A stretch of 64,000 nt of DNA from Methylovirgula sp. 4M-Z18 (lineage in GTDB: Bacteria; Pseudomonadota; Alphaproteobacteria; Rhizobiales; Beijerinckiaceae). Shown in pieces: positions 34,814-43,099 of the stretch (positions within the stretch are counted from its first letter, which is position 1; the number at the start of each line of letters is the position of its first letter). The notes under the pieces were generated by a model. The model saw only the letters and a list, made by a program, of their open reading frames with translations. It searched no databases and had not been told where the DNA came from. A program made the position numbers and the translations under genes. Location of the stretch: assembly GCF_037890675.1 (NCBI RefSeq), contig NZ_CP149574.1:372001-436000 (forward strand), given 5' to 3'.

Positions 34814-35224
34814 ATGTCGCGTGAGGATCACAAGCAGATCATTCGCTCAGTTTACGCGGCGCGGGTGGCAGACGATATTGCAGGGGTGGCCGACCACCTC
34901 TGCGACGATGTGGCGTTTGAAATCCATGGTGCCGGCACCGGTTTGCCTGGCATGAGCGGACCGGTCAGCGGCAAAGCTGCGGTGGAACCACTGATCGCCG
35001 AATTGATCAGAGGTTTCCATTTTTCCGATTGGCAGGAAATATCGCTTATCGCAGAGGGAGACCATGCCGCGCTCCATTGGCGCGCCAAAGTGACTTGTTC
35101 GACGAACGGGAAATCAAACACTTTCGATGTTTTCGATTTCTTCAGCTTCCGGGACAACAAAATCCGCGAACTACGCCAATTCACGGATACCGCGAAATTG
35201 ATGCAGATGGTCTCCGCCACATGA
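34814..35224 (+). CDS. NTF2-like/SnoaL-type protein
   Basis: A 136-residue cone-shaped NTF2-like protein of the SnoaL/ketosteroid-isomerase kind: an N-terminal helix SREDHKQIIRSVYAARVADD, the DDVAFEIHGAG strand, and the sheet strands HAALHWRAKVTCS and TFDVFDFFSFRDNKIRELRQFTD. Enzymatic role is unknown; members isomerise or hydrolyse polyketides or bind small ligands. GGAGGAG lies 3-9 bases before ATG 34814, which I prefer to the ATG four codons upstream that overlaps it. Confidence 0.8.
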   Translation: MSREDHKQIIRSVYAARVADDIAGVADHLCDDVAFEIHGAGTGLPGMSGPVSGKAAVEPLIAELIRGFHFSDWQEISLIAEGDHAALHWRAKVTCSTNGKSNTFDVFDFFSFRDNKIRELRQFTDTAKLMQMVSAT

Positions 35225-35236
35225 TGCTGCGTCGCT

Positions 35237-35259
35237 CCCTTCTCCCGATGGGAGAAGGG
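35237..35259. repeat. CCCTTCTCCC palindrome
   Basis: A perfect 10-bp hairpin, CCCTTCTCCC-GAT-GGGAGAAGGG, of the same family as the composite repeats at 7804 and 13692. It follows the NTF2-like gene between convergent genes and may help end transcription. A degenerate cousin, CTTCTCCC-TCT-GGGAGAGG, lies at about 36502-36520 upstream of the Cys/Met enzyme gene. Confidence 0.75.
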
Positions 35260-35327
35260 TTTCGCGACGCAGCCCTCTATAAATTTCCCTGGACAGGTCT
35301 GCGCTGCGCCTGAGAGGGGTTCGCGCA

Positions 35328-36470
35328 TCATCCCATCGCCGCATGCAAATCCTGATACAAATCCTCCACGTCCTCGATCCCCGCCGACAGGCGCAACAAA
35401 TCCGGCGGGCAGGGCGAGCCGGCGCCTTCGATTGAGGCGCGGTGTTCGATCAGGCTTTCGACGCCGCCTAGGGATGTTGCGCGTTTCCACAGCTTCACAT
35501 TTGCAGCTGTAGCAATCGCTGCCTTCTCGCCGCCGCGCAAGCGGATCGAGAGCATGCCGCCAAAACCGCCCTGCATCTGCTTGGCGGCAATCGCATGGCC
35601 CGCGTGCGATGACAGGCCGGGATAGAGCACTTCCGCCACCGCGGCATGATTGGCAAGACGCGTCGCCAGTTCCATCGCATTGCGGCTCGCCTCGAACACG
35701 CGCAAATGCAACGTGCGCATGCCGCGAATGAGCAGGTAGGTTTCAAACGGCCCGAGAATCATGCCTTGAATGGCGCGCACGCGTCTGATGCGCGCCCAAT
35801 AATCGTCATCGCTGTTGGTGGCGAGCACACCTGCCAGCACATCGGAATGGCCGTTGAGATATTTGGTCGCGGCATGCATGACGATATCCGCGCCGAGTTC
35901 CAAAGGCCGCGTCAGCACCGGGGTCGCGCAGGTGGAATCGACCGCAACGCGCGCGCCGGCCTGATGGGCGATCTCGCTCACCGCTTTGATGTCGGTGATC
36001 GTCCACAGCGGATTGGCAGGGGTTTCCAGCCACACGAGCTTTGTCGCGCCCGGCTTGATGGCGGCGCGCACGGCGTTCACATCGCTGGTGTCGACAAAAT
36101 CAACCGCAACGCCCCATTGCTTGAGGTCATTCATCAGCCAATTGCGCAAGGCCCAATACATGACTTTCGGCGCCACCACATGATCGCCGGGCTTGAGCGC
36201 CAGAAACACGGCCGTTGCCGCCGACATGCCGGAGCCGAGCACCAAAGCATGGGCGGCATTTTCCAGCGCGGAGAGAATGGCCTCCGCCTCGCGCACGGTT
36301 TCATTGTCGGGGCGACCGTAAATATTGCCGGTGCGATATTGGTTGTCGGGATCGCGGATGAAAGTGGTGGCGATATGGATCGGCGGCACGACGGCTTGCG
36401 TCTGCGCATCCACTTTGCCAAGCGCCTGCGCGGCGAGGGTGCGGCGGGTCCAGGGCTTTTGCTCGGCCAT
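35328..36470 (-). CDS. Cys/Met-metabolism PLP enzyme (cystathionine beta-lyase-like)
   Basis: A 380-residue fold-type I PLP enzyme of the trans-sulfuration family (cystathionine gamma-synthase / beta-lyase / methionine gamma-lyase). The PLP lysine is in HAATKYLNGHSD (near 207), the phosphate loop is GSGMSAAT (near 79), and the dimer Tyr-Arg motif is IYGRPDNETV (near 50). Beta-lyases convert cystathionine to homocysteine; with methionine genes at 54.9-56.7 kb a role in methionine supply is plausible. Exact specificity is not decidable by eye. Start ATG 36468-36470. Confidence 0.85.
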   Translation of the reverse strand: MAEQKPWTRRTLAAQALGKVDAQTQAVVPPIHIATTFIRDPDNQYRTGNIYGRPDNETVREAEAILSALENAAHALVLGSGMSAATAVFLALKPGDHVVAPKVMYWALRNWLMNDLKQWGVAVDFVDTSDVNAVRAAIKPGATKLVWLETPANPLWTITDIKAVSEIAHQAGARVAVDSTCATPVLTRPLELGADIVMHAATKYLNGHSDVLAGVLATNSDDDYWARIRRVRAIQGMILGPFETYLLIRGMRTLHLRVFEASRNAMELATRLANHAAVAEVLYPGLSSHAGHAIAAKQMQGGFGGMLSIRLRGGEKAAIATAANVKLWKRATSLGGVESLIEHRASIEGAGSPCPPDLLRLSAGIEDVEDLYQDLHAAMG

Positions 36471-36549
36471 GAATTGTGCCTTTTCGAAAGAGCACGCCCT
36501 CCTTCTCCCTCTGGGAGAGGAAGTGCGTGCCTCACCGATGTGCCTTGTT

Positions 36550-37086
36550 TTAATTCGTCTCCACCACCCCGATGAAGGGCAATTCGCGGTAGGAATGGGC
36601 GACGTCCATGCCGTAGCCGACGACGAAATAATCCGGGCATTCGAAGCCGACGAAATCGGCCTGGATTTGCACCTGGCGCTTGCCGGGCTTTTCCAGCATC
36701 ACACAGAGTTTCACCGATTTGGCGCCGCGCGCCGTCAGCAGGTCCTTGGCGAAGGCGAGGGTGCGGCCGGATTCCAGGATGTCGTCGACGAGCAGCACGT
36801 CGCGCCCCTCGACGTTTGAATCGACATCCTTCAGAATCGTCACCGTGCCGGTCGAGGTCGTGCCCTTCAGGTAGCTCGACAGGTGCATGAATTCGACCTG
36901 CGGTTCGAGCTTCTCGCGGTGCAGGGCCCGGATGAGGTCGGCGGCGAACATGAAGGAGCCGCGCAGCACCGCCACGACCAAGAGGTCGGTGGGCTCTTGC
37001 ACCGCAATGTCCTTGGCCAATTCTTGCGTCCGCTTGGCGATCGATTGTTCGTCATACAGGACACGGACGCGGCGTTCTCGACTCAT
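36550..37086 (-). CDS. hpt: Hypoxanthine phosphoribosyltransferase
   Basis: A 178-residue PRTase with the PRPP loop VLLVDDILESGRT (about 97-109), the flexible-loop region SSYLKGTTSTG (70-80) and LRGSFMFAADLIRAL (41-54). It salvages hypoxanthine, and usually guanine, to IMP and GMP with PRPP. AAGGAAAGAGA lies directly before ATG 37084-37086, so the longer upstream reading frame is not used. The cloverleaf element copy B lies about 90 bases upstream of its start. Confidence 0.93.
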   Translation of the reverse strand: MSRERRVRVLYDEQSIAKRTQELAKDIAVQEPTDLLVVAVLRGSFMFAADLIRALHREKLEPQVEFMHLSSYLKGTTSTGTVTILKDVDSNVEGRDVLLVDDILESGRTLAFAKDLLTARGAKSVKLCVMLEKPGKRQVQIQADFVGFECPDYFVVGYGMDVAHSYRELPFIGVVETN

Positions 37087-37173
37087 TCTCTTTCCTTCTG
37101 GTTGACCCCTCGCTCGGGGTGCAGTTTGGCGAAAGCCGGCGCCGCCGTCCACGCCAAAATTCCGCCACGCTTT

Positions 37174-37436
37174 AGGACCTGTTGACACTTATAGATAGAC
37201 GCTGGATGAGGTCAAAAATAGCCATCTGCAAGGAGCATTGCGCGGCCGGTACGTCCGTACCGGCAAGCATTGCGACGTGGCAGATGACCATTTTTCACCT
37301 CACCGAAGGCGCGGCGAAATTGACCGACTGCGGCGTCGATGGTCCTAGCGGGACGGACGTCCCGCGTCGGCCCATGTCCTGGCATTCGGTCAATTTGGCC
37401 GCGTCCAGCGCCTATCTATAAGTGTCAACAGGTCCT
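37174..37436. repeat. 263-bp cloverleaf-forming element, copy B
   Basis: Second copy of the element seen at 1721-1980. Outer stem 37174-37206 pairs with 37404-37436 (33 bp, one A/C mismatch near the inner end, as in copy A). Arm 2 pairs 37207-37229 with 37280-37302 and closes with GCCGGTAC-GTCC-GTACCGGC (37245-37264). Arm 3 pairs 37311-37327 with 37386-37402 and closes with GCGGGAC-GGAC-GTCCCGC (37348-37365). The outer-stem sequence is unrelated to copy A beyond AGGACCT, yet both halves match each other; the C/C mismatch in arm 2 is shared. Confidence 0.85.
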
Positions 37437-37564
37437 GGCCTGTGCGGCAAAATAATACGGCTGATTTGTTATGGTTAACGCCGCGTAAAGAAGTTTTGCG
37501 TGTATGTATAGATGGCTGCCCTTGCGCCGCGCAACGGTGGCTGGGGTTTTCAAAGGAGACGGGG

Positions 37565-38227
37565 TTGGTTCGGTTCGAGAATGTTGGCTTGCGCTATGGC
37601 ATGGGTGAGGAAATCCTGAAGGATTTGACCTTCTCCATCGAGCCGCATTCCTTCCAGTTCCTCACCGGCCCCTCCGGCGCGGGCAAGACGACGCTCTTGC
37701 GGCTCATGCTCCTGTCGCTGCGGCCCACCCGCGGCCTCATCACCTTGTTCAACCGTGACGTCACCACCATGAGCAAGGACGAAGTGACCGGCTTGCGCCG
37801 CCGGATCGGGGTGGTGTTCCAGGATTTCCGCCTGCTCGACCATCTCACGACCTACGAGAATGTGGCGCTGCCGCTGCGGGTGAAAGGGCGTGACGAAGCC
37901 TCTTACCGCTCAGAAGTCATCGAATTGCTGCGTTGGGTCGGCCTTGGCGAGCGCATGCACGTGCTGCCGCCGGTCCTCTCGGGCGGGGAAAAGCAGCGTG
38001 CGGCGATTGCGCGCGCCCTGATCGTGCGGCCCGAATTGCTGCTGGCCGACGAGCCGACCGGCAATGTCGACCCGAGCCTCGCCCGCCGGCTGCTGCGGCT
38101 GTTCATCGAATTGCACAAGTCGGGCACCTCCGTGGTGATCGCCACCCACGACCTTGGTCTGATGGACCAGTTCGACGGGGCGCGCCGGCTCGTGCTCGGC
38201 GACCGCCGCTTGCATATCTACGATTAA
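37565..38227 (+). CDS. ftsE: Cell division ATP-binding protein FtsE
   Basis: A 220-residue ABC ATPase, the cytoplasmic partner of FtsX in the divisome, which activates periplasmic murein hydrolases at the septum. Walker A is GPSGAGKTT (35-43), the signature LSGGEKQR near 138 and Walker B LLLADEPTGN near 158. I start at TTG 37565: it places AGGAGA 5 bases upstream and gives the normal family length, while the ATG options upstream add about 40 odd residues and overlap the cloverleaf element's edge. ftsX follows after 12 bases. Confidence 0.93.
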   Translation: MVRFENVGLRYGMGEEILKDLTFSIEPHSFQFLTGPSGAGKTTLLRLMLLSLRPTRGLITLFNRDVTTMSKDEVTGLRRRIGVVFQDFRLLDHLTTYENVALPLRVKGRDEASYRSEVIELLRWVGLGERMHVLPPVLSGGEKQRAAIARALIVRPELLLADEPTGNVDPSLARRLLRLFIELHKSGTSVVIATHDLGLMDQFDGARRLVLGDRRLHIYD

Positions 38228-38239
38228 GGCGCCGCCGCG

Positions 38240-39202
38240 ATGAGCACCATCAATCAGACCAGTCCCGGCGAGGAGCAGGCGCAGCGGCAGGCCTCGCGCG
38301 CCCTGCGGCGCGACATGCCGCTGGTGCCGGCCGCATCGATCGCTGGCCGGTCGCTCGTCACCGTCATCGTCATCATGACCTTTCTCGCCTCGCTCACGGC
38401 GGGCGGGGCCTTTCTCATCTCTGGCGCGTCGCAGGATTGGCGCTCGTCGGTGTCGCGCGAAATGACCATCCAGATCCTGCCCGCGTCCGGGCGCGATCTC
38501 GATACGGAATCGAAAAAAGCCGCCGACATTGCTCGCGCGGCACCCGGCGTCGCTGGCGTGCAGGTCTATAGCAAGTCCGAATCCGAGCGCCTGCTCGAGC
38601 CTTGGCTCGGCACCGGGCTTGATCTTGGCGAATTGCCGGTGCCGCGCATGATCGTGGTGGATGTCGCCGCCGGCCAAAGGCCGGACCTGAATGCCTTGCG
38701 CAAGACCTTGGCCGACAAGGTGCCCGGCGCCAATCTCGACGACAACCATGTCTGGATCGAGCGCCTCGGCACCATGGCGCAGACGATTGTGGGCGTGGCC
38801 ATCGTGATTTTCATCCTGGTGCTGGTCGCCATGACACTGGCCGTCGCCTTTGCGACGCGCGGCGCCATGGCCGGCAATCGCGGCATCGTCGAGGTTCTGC
38901 ATTTCGTCGGCGCCGAGGATCGTTTCATCGCCCGGCAATTTCAGCGCCACTTCCTGCGCCTCGGCCTGCGCGGCGGCCTTATCGGCGGCGGCGCGGCGAT
39001 CTTCTGTTTCTTCCTCGCCGGCCGGGTTTCGGCATGGTGGCTCGCCACCCCGGGCGGCGATGAAATGGAGGCGTTGTTTGGGTCCTTCGGCTTGGATTGG
39101 CATGGCTATGCGGCTATTGTTGTGATCTCCATCGGAATCGCCCTCCTGACCGGTTACATGTCGCGGACCATCGTCTTTCGCCATTTGCGTGGGCTCGATT
39201 GA
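38240..39202 (+). CDS. ftsX: Cell division protein FtsX
   Basis: A 320-residue permease-like protein. A Pro/Gln-rich cytosolic head (1-38) precedes the first membrane helix (near 38-58, SLVTVIVIMTFLASLTAGGAF), then a periplasmic domain, and three further helices after residue 180 (VGVAIVIFILVLVAMTLAVAF and the two C-terminal segments). It couples FtsE ATP hydrolysis to peptidoglycan cleavage at the septum. Its last base is shared with the start of the YdcF-family gene, an ATGA-type overlap indicating a common transcript. Confidence 0.9.
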   Translation: MSTINQTSPGEEQAQRQASRALRRDMPLVPAASIAGRSLVTVIVIMTFLASLTAGGAFLISGASQDWRSSVSREMTIQILPASGRDLDTESKKAADIARAAPGVAGVQVYSKSESERLLEPWLGTGLDLGELPVPRMIVVDVAAGQRPDLNALRKTLADKVPGANLDDNHVWIERLGTMAQTIVGVAIVIFILVLVAMTLAVAFATRGAMAGNRGIVEVLHFVGAEDRFIARQFQRHFLRLGLRGGLIGGGAAIFCFFLAGRVSAWWLATPGGDEMEALFGSFGLDWHGYAAIVVISIGIALLTGYMSRTIVFRHLRGLD

Positions 39203-39828
39203 TGCTATTCGGGCTGAGAGGCTTTTTGCATCGCGCGCGCGTCACCATCCTGACGGTGCTCGGCTTAATCTGTTTCGTGCTTGTCGTCGGCTTTTTCATG
39301 TTCGTCGCGCAGCTCGCCCATGACGAGCCGGAGCTGACCGACCGCGCCGACGGCATCGTCGCGCTGACGGGTGGGCCGGAGCGGATCATCGAGGCGGTCG
39401 ATCTGCTCTCCAAAGGCCATGGCAAAAGGCTGCTGGTGACGGGCGTGAACCAGGGCACGACCAGTCACGAGATCGCCAAGCTCACGCCCAAGTTCCACGA
39501 CGAATTCGGCTGCTGCATTGATCTCGATTATGAGGCGGCCAACACGGTGGGCAATGCGGACGCGGCGCAGAAATGGGCCCGGGCGCATCACATGCAATCG
39601 CTGATCATCGTGACGTCGTCCTACCACATGCCGCGCGCGCTCGTCGAAATGCACCGCGCGCTGCCCGATCTCGATCTCATTCCCTATCCGGTCGTCAGTT
39701 CGCGTGCGGCCTATGACGAGTGGTGGGCCGATTCCGGCATGGCCCGGCTTCTCTTCTTCGAATATCTCAAATATCTTGGCGCCCGCATCCGGGCAGAATT
39801 TTACGGCTTTTCCGATTGGAAAATCTGA
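39202..39828 (+). CDS. YdcF/DUF218-family membrane protein
   Basis: A 208-residue protein with one N-terminal membrane helix (about 14-38) and a DUF218 domain: DGIVALTGGPERI near 50, GHGKRLLVTGVN near 73 and SLIIVTSSYHMPRALVEM near 131-148. The SSYHMPRA motif is characteristic. The family includes ElyC/SanA, linked to envelope and polysaccharide synthesis, but the reaction is unknown. The start at 39202 overlaps ftsX; the phospholipid gene plsC follows after 76 bases, so an envelope role fits. Confidence 0.9.
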   Translation: MLFGLRGFLHRARVTILTVLGLICFVLVVGFFMFVAQLAHDEPELTDRADGIVALTGGPERIIEAVDLLSKGHGKRLLVTGVNQGTTSHEIAKLTPKFHDEFGCCIDLDYEAANTVGNADAAQKWARAHHMQSLIIVTSSYHMPRALVEMHRALPDLDLIPYPVVSSRAAYDEWWADSGMARLLFFEYLKYLGARIRAEFYGFSDWKI

Positions 39829-39904
39829 CAAGATAAAATGCTAGAGACATATGCGGATCGGCTCCAGCCGGCCAGCAGGTCTCAATGGGGGCGGAACGTC
39901 TAAG

Positions 39905-40666
39905 ATGGTGTATCTCCGGTCGGCACTATTCAATCTTGCCTTTTATATCGTGCTGGTTTTTCTGATCATCGCCGGCACGCCGCTGCTGTTGATGGATTAT
40001 CGCTATATCTTCAAGCTCGCCCATGTCTGGGGCCGCACGTCTTTGTGGCTGCTCGACAAGATCTGCGGGCTGAAGGTCGAATTTCGCGGTGTGGAGAAAA
40101 TCCCGAAGGGCGGTTTCCTGATCGCGCCGAAGCACCAATCAATTTGGGAGACTTTCGCGCTGCTCACCCATTTCGACGATTTCACCTTCGTGCTCAAACG
40201 CGAGCTGACCTACATCCCGTTTTTCGGCTGGTATCTGCCCAAGGCCCGGCAGATCGCCATCGACCGCGCCAAGGGCGGCAAGGCGCTGGAACAGGTGACG
40301 GAGCGGGCCCGCGAGGTTCTTGCGGCCGGCCGGGCGATCTTCATCTTCCCCGAAGGCACCCGCCGCCCGCCGGGCGCGCCGCCGAAATACAAATTCGGCG
40401 TTGCCCAAGTCTACGGCGAGACCGGCGCCCGCTGCCTGCCGGTGGCGCTGAATTCCGGCCTGTTCTGGCCACGCCGCAGTTTCGTCCGCCGTCCGGGCAA
40501 GGTTCTCGTCGAATTTCTCGACCCGATCGAGCCGGGGCTCGACAAACAGGTATTCCTGGCCGAATTGCAGGCCAGGATCGAGGCCGCCTGCAACCGGCTG
40601 AATCAGGAGGCGGTGCAGGCACGACCGGAATTGCGGACGGTACTGGTCGAGGGCAGCCGCGCTTAG
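39905..40666 (+). CDS. plsC: 1-acylglycerol-3-phosphate acyltransferase (PlsC family)
   Basis: A 253-residue membrane acyltransferase. The N-terminal helix (8-30) is followed by the catalytic block KHQSIWET (the HX4D/E motif, with Glu as in alphaproteobacterial PlsC), the FPEGTRRPPG substrate motif (near 155) and VALNSGLFW. It acylates lysophosphatidic acid to phosphatidic acid, the second step of phospholipid synthesis, at the inner membrane. I start at ATG 39905, which follows GGGGGCGGAA. Confidence 0.93.
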   Translation: MVYLRSALFNLAFYIVLVFLIIAGTPLLLMDYRYIFKLAHVWGRTSLWLLDKICGLKVEFRGVEKIPKGGFLIAPKHQSIWETFALLTHFDDFTFVLKRELTYIPFFGWYLPKARQIAIDRAKGGKALEQVTERAREVLAAGRAIFIFPEGTRRPPGAPPKYKFGVAQVYGETGARCLPVALNSGLFWPRRSFVRRPGKVLVEFLDPIEPGLDKQVFLAELQARIEAACNRLNQEAVQARPELRTVLVEGSRA

Positions 40667-40774
40667 GCAGGGCAAAGATATTCGCTTTTTGTTCCGAAAT
40701 AGGCTTGACCGACTGGCGATAATGTTCCATCTTTGTTCGTATCATGGTTAACGGGCGAAGGAAGGAACAGGCTG

Positions 40775-41239
40775 ATGCACGCGATTGCCGGTACGGGCTT
40801 GTCCTTTGATCTTTCTGCCCTAAATCCATTTTCTGTCGCGGCCGACGGTCCCCCGGCTTTGACAGAAAGTCCAGCCGGCGCACCGCTCGCGTCCCTCGCG
40901 GGCGGCGCGCTGGCTCGACGGTTCCATTCCTGGCGCGGCGCCTCCGGCGCGCGCTATATTTGCTCGGTCTTTGCGGCAACTGCGCTGGATGAATTGGCAA
41001 GCTATGCCGATGCGGTCGTGATCGGCGTCGTCGCCGCTGGCGAGGGCGATTTACGTGTCGTCCTCATCGGCGAATCGGGGTCTTTGCCCGAAGTGTTCTG
41101 GCAAGGCGAATTCGCGCGGCGGGCGCGCGCCGCGGGCGTCAATGAGTTTCATCTGCATTTGCTGACTGAGCGCGCGGAAGAGCGCCGCGCGGTGATGGGC
41201 GATCTCACGCGTCAGATGGCTGCAAAGCGGGCGTCTTGA
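40775..41239 (+). CDS. Conserved hypothetical protein
   Basis: A 154-residue soluble protein of unknown function. After a variable N-terminal stretch (about 1-50, ALTESPAGAPLASLAGGALARR) comes an alpha/beta segment: RYICSVFAATALDEL, DAVVIGVVAAGEGDLRVVLIG and FHLHLLTERAEERRAVMGDLTRQM at the end. It is of a kind often seen unannotated in Hyphomicrobiales. GGAAGGAACAG lies a few bases before ATG 40775. Its 3' end overlaps the convergent gamma-glutamylcyclotransferase gene by 35 bases. Confidence 0.7.
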   Translation: MHAIAGTGLSFDLSALNPFSVAADGPPALTESPAGAPLASLAGGALARRFHSWRGASGARYICSVFAATALDELASYADAVVIGVVAAGEGDLRVVLIGESGSLPEVFWQGEFARRARAAGVNEFHLHLLTERAEERRAVMGDLTRQMAAKRAS

Positions 41240-41771
41240 GCTTGGCCACCAGCCAATCGAGCCGGTGATCGACCAGGCCGAGTTCGGTCAAGTGATCGCG
41301 CGTGTTGCGGATATAATCGGGATTGGCGCCTGAGACGCCGTGTCCTTGGCGTACCAACCGCAAGGTCTCGGCAGGTGTCAGTTTGCCGGCATATTGAGGG
41401 TGCCTGCGGTCGGCCACATAGGTCAGCGCAGTGGCGTGGCGCGCATCGGCCAGAATCGCCTTGACCAGCCGCTCCAGATAGACCGACGTGACCTGCTCGC
41501 GTTCGCGCAAATAGGCGATGGTGGCCGCGCGGTGTTCCGCGGCGACGCGAAAGGCGATGCCGCGGCACGAACCGCCCGAATCGAGGCCGAAGACGAGGCC
41601 GGGCTTGTCCGGCGTGCCACGATGCACATGCGAGTAAATGCAGGGCGCGCGGTGAAAGCCGTGAATCGTGGCAATCTTGCACTCGATATAGGCAAAGCCC
41701 GGCTTCCACATCAGCGAACCATAGCCAAAAACCCACAAATCGCCTGGTTCATCCTCGATATTCACCCGCAT
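41205..41771 (-). CDS. ChaC-like gamma-glutamylcyclotransferase
   Basis: A 188-residue protein of the ChaC type, with the substrate-binding VFGYGSLMWKPG (14-25) at the N-terminus, GFHRAPCIYS, and a GVSGANPDYIRNT stretch near 148-160. ChaC enzymes split glutathione into 5-oxoproline and Cys-Gly. It lies in the cytosol and would regulate glutathione turnover. The convergent end-overlap with the hypothetical gene at 40775-41239 is unusual but small. The AGAGTATTTTC repeat begins 13 bases upstream of its start. Confidence 0.9.
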   Translation of the reverse strand: MRVNIEDEPGDLWVFGYGSLMWKPGFAYIECKIATIHGFHRAPCIYSHVHRGTPDKPGLVFGLDSGGSCRGIAFRVAAEHRAATIAYLREREQVTSVYLERLVKAILADARHATALTYVADRRHPQYAGKLTPAETLRLVRQGHGVSGANPDYIRNTRDHLTELGLVDHRLDWLVAKLKTPALQPSDA

Positions 41772-41784
41772 GAAGCCTTCCTTT

Positions 41785-41884
41785 AGAGTATTTTCCAGAA
41801 AAGTTGCGCGACCTTTCGGTTAAGAAAATGCGATAAAACAAAGATATAGAGCATTTTGCAATTCTGAAAGAATGCAAAATGCTC
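41785..41884. repeat. 100-bp element with AGAGCATTTTC-type inverted ends, copy 2
   Basis: Matches the element at 17060-17161 in order and spacing: AGAGTATTTTC, CAGAAAAGTTGCGCGACCTT, AAGAAAATGCGATAAAACAA, then AGAGCATTTTGCAATTCTGA and the closing GCAAAATGCTC. The ends are one mismatch less perfect. It lies between divergently transcribed genes. Confidence 0.8.
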
Positions 41885-42061
41885 CTCCCACCAGTTCCTC
41901 ATTCCGTCGCAATGTTTTTGAAAATGTCCGCAAATCACAGTACCAGAGTTCTAGCGCAATAATGGGCGCCGGACAGGCCGGTTTGGGCATGTCCGTTGGT
42001 CGATTAGAGCAAGAGACGGGCCGGTTGCAGCCCGAACGGGCATTTATTGGAGGAGATGGGC

Positions 42062-43099
42062 ATGTCTGTGGCGGTTGGCGCGTTGCGCCGTGGATCTCTC
42101 AATCGGTGGGGGATGATCCTCGTTGCGGTGCTGATCGTTCTGGCCGGAGCCTGGACGGCGCTGTGGTTCTATGCCGCCAGCCAGGCGCAAGCGGAGGCCG
42201 ACGCCTGGCTCGCGCGCGAAGCCTCATTGGGGCGGCGCTGGACCTGCCCCGACCGGCAGATTTCCGGCTATCCGTTCACGATGCAACTGACCTGCACCGG
42301 GCCGCATTATGCCGGGCGCGACGGCGAAGGATCGGTCGTAGCCTTCCGCGCCCATGCGGAAGTGTGGTCGCCCGCACGGATCACCGCCGAGGCCGATGGC
42401 CCGCTCGTGCTGCAATCGGCCGACGGCACGCGGCATGTGCAAGCCAATTGGGCCGCGGCGTCGATCGTTCTTTCCGGCAGCCCCAGCGCGCTGCAGAGCG
42501 CGCAGATCGAACTCGATCAGCCGGATATCGGCCTGACCGCGTCCAATGTGGAAACAAGCGTCAAGGCGGAGCACGCGCTCTTCGATCTGCAGCCGTCGGA
42601 AACCTCCGATGCCGAGGACCGCATCTTCGATCTGCATCTCAAACTCGACAATGCCGCTTTGCCGCTGATCGACCCGTTCACCGGCAATGACGCGCCCGTC
42701 AATTTCGAGGCGCAGGCGACGATCAACGCGCTCGATCTGGGCGGCAAGGGCACGCCGCCCGAGCGCCTGGAGGCCTGGCGCAGCAATGATGGCGCCGTAC
42801 AGATCGATGATCTGGTCTTCAGCAAGGGGACGATGAAGCTCGCGGCGCAAGGTCGCCTCGCGCTCGACCCGGAGCACCGCCCGTCGGGCAAGATTGACCT
42901 GAGCATGATTGGCATGGAACCGCTCATGACCGCGTTTCATGTCCCAGCCCAAATCTTGAGTGTAACCGCCTTGCTTGGCGGGAAACCGGTGGGCCATCTC
43001 ACCGGCGAGGGCAAGTCGCTGAACGTGACGCTCAAACTGGCTGATGGGGAGGTCGCCGTGGGGCCACTGAAAGTGAGCAGGCTGCGGCCGCTATATTGA
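42062..43099 (+). CDS. DUF2125 envelope protein
   Basis: A 345-residue protein with an N-terminal membrane helix (about 20-42) and a long periplasmic beta-rich DUF2125 domain (AsmA-like fold is likely): CPDRQISGYPFTMQLTCTGPHY early on, then strands such as VNFEAQATINALDLGG and MKLAAQGRLALDPEHRPSG. Function is unknown, but the domain is common in Alphaproteobacteria and probably deals with envelope lipids. GGAGGAG lies 7 bases before ATG 42062, which I prefer to two closer start codons in the same frame. Confidence 0.85.
   Translation: MSVAVGALRRGSLNRWGMILVAVLIVLAGAWTALWFYAASQAQAEADAWLAREASLGRRWTCPDRQISGYPFTMQLTCTGPHYAGRDGEGSVVAFRAHAEVWSPARITAEADGPLVLQSADGTRHVQANWAAASIVLSGSPSALQSAQIELDQPDIGLTASNVETSVKAEHALFDLQPSETSDAEDRIFDLHLKLDNAALPLIDPFTGNDAPVNFEAQATINALDLGGKGTPPERLEAWRSNDGAVQIDDLVFSKGTMKLAAQGRLALDPEHRPSGKIDLSMIGMEPLMTAFHVPAQILSVTALLGGKPVGHLTGEGKSLNVTLKLADGEVAVGPLKVSRLRPLY

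Noticed and set aside
37442-37564. An FtsE start upstream of 37565 giving a 40-residue N-terminal extension
   Set aside because: The extension has no homology to FtsE, begins within 10 bases of the cloverleaf element, and lacks a ribosome site, while TTG 37565 has AGGAGA at ideal spacing.
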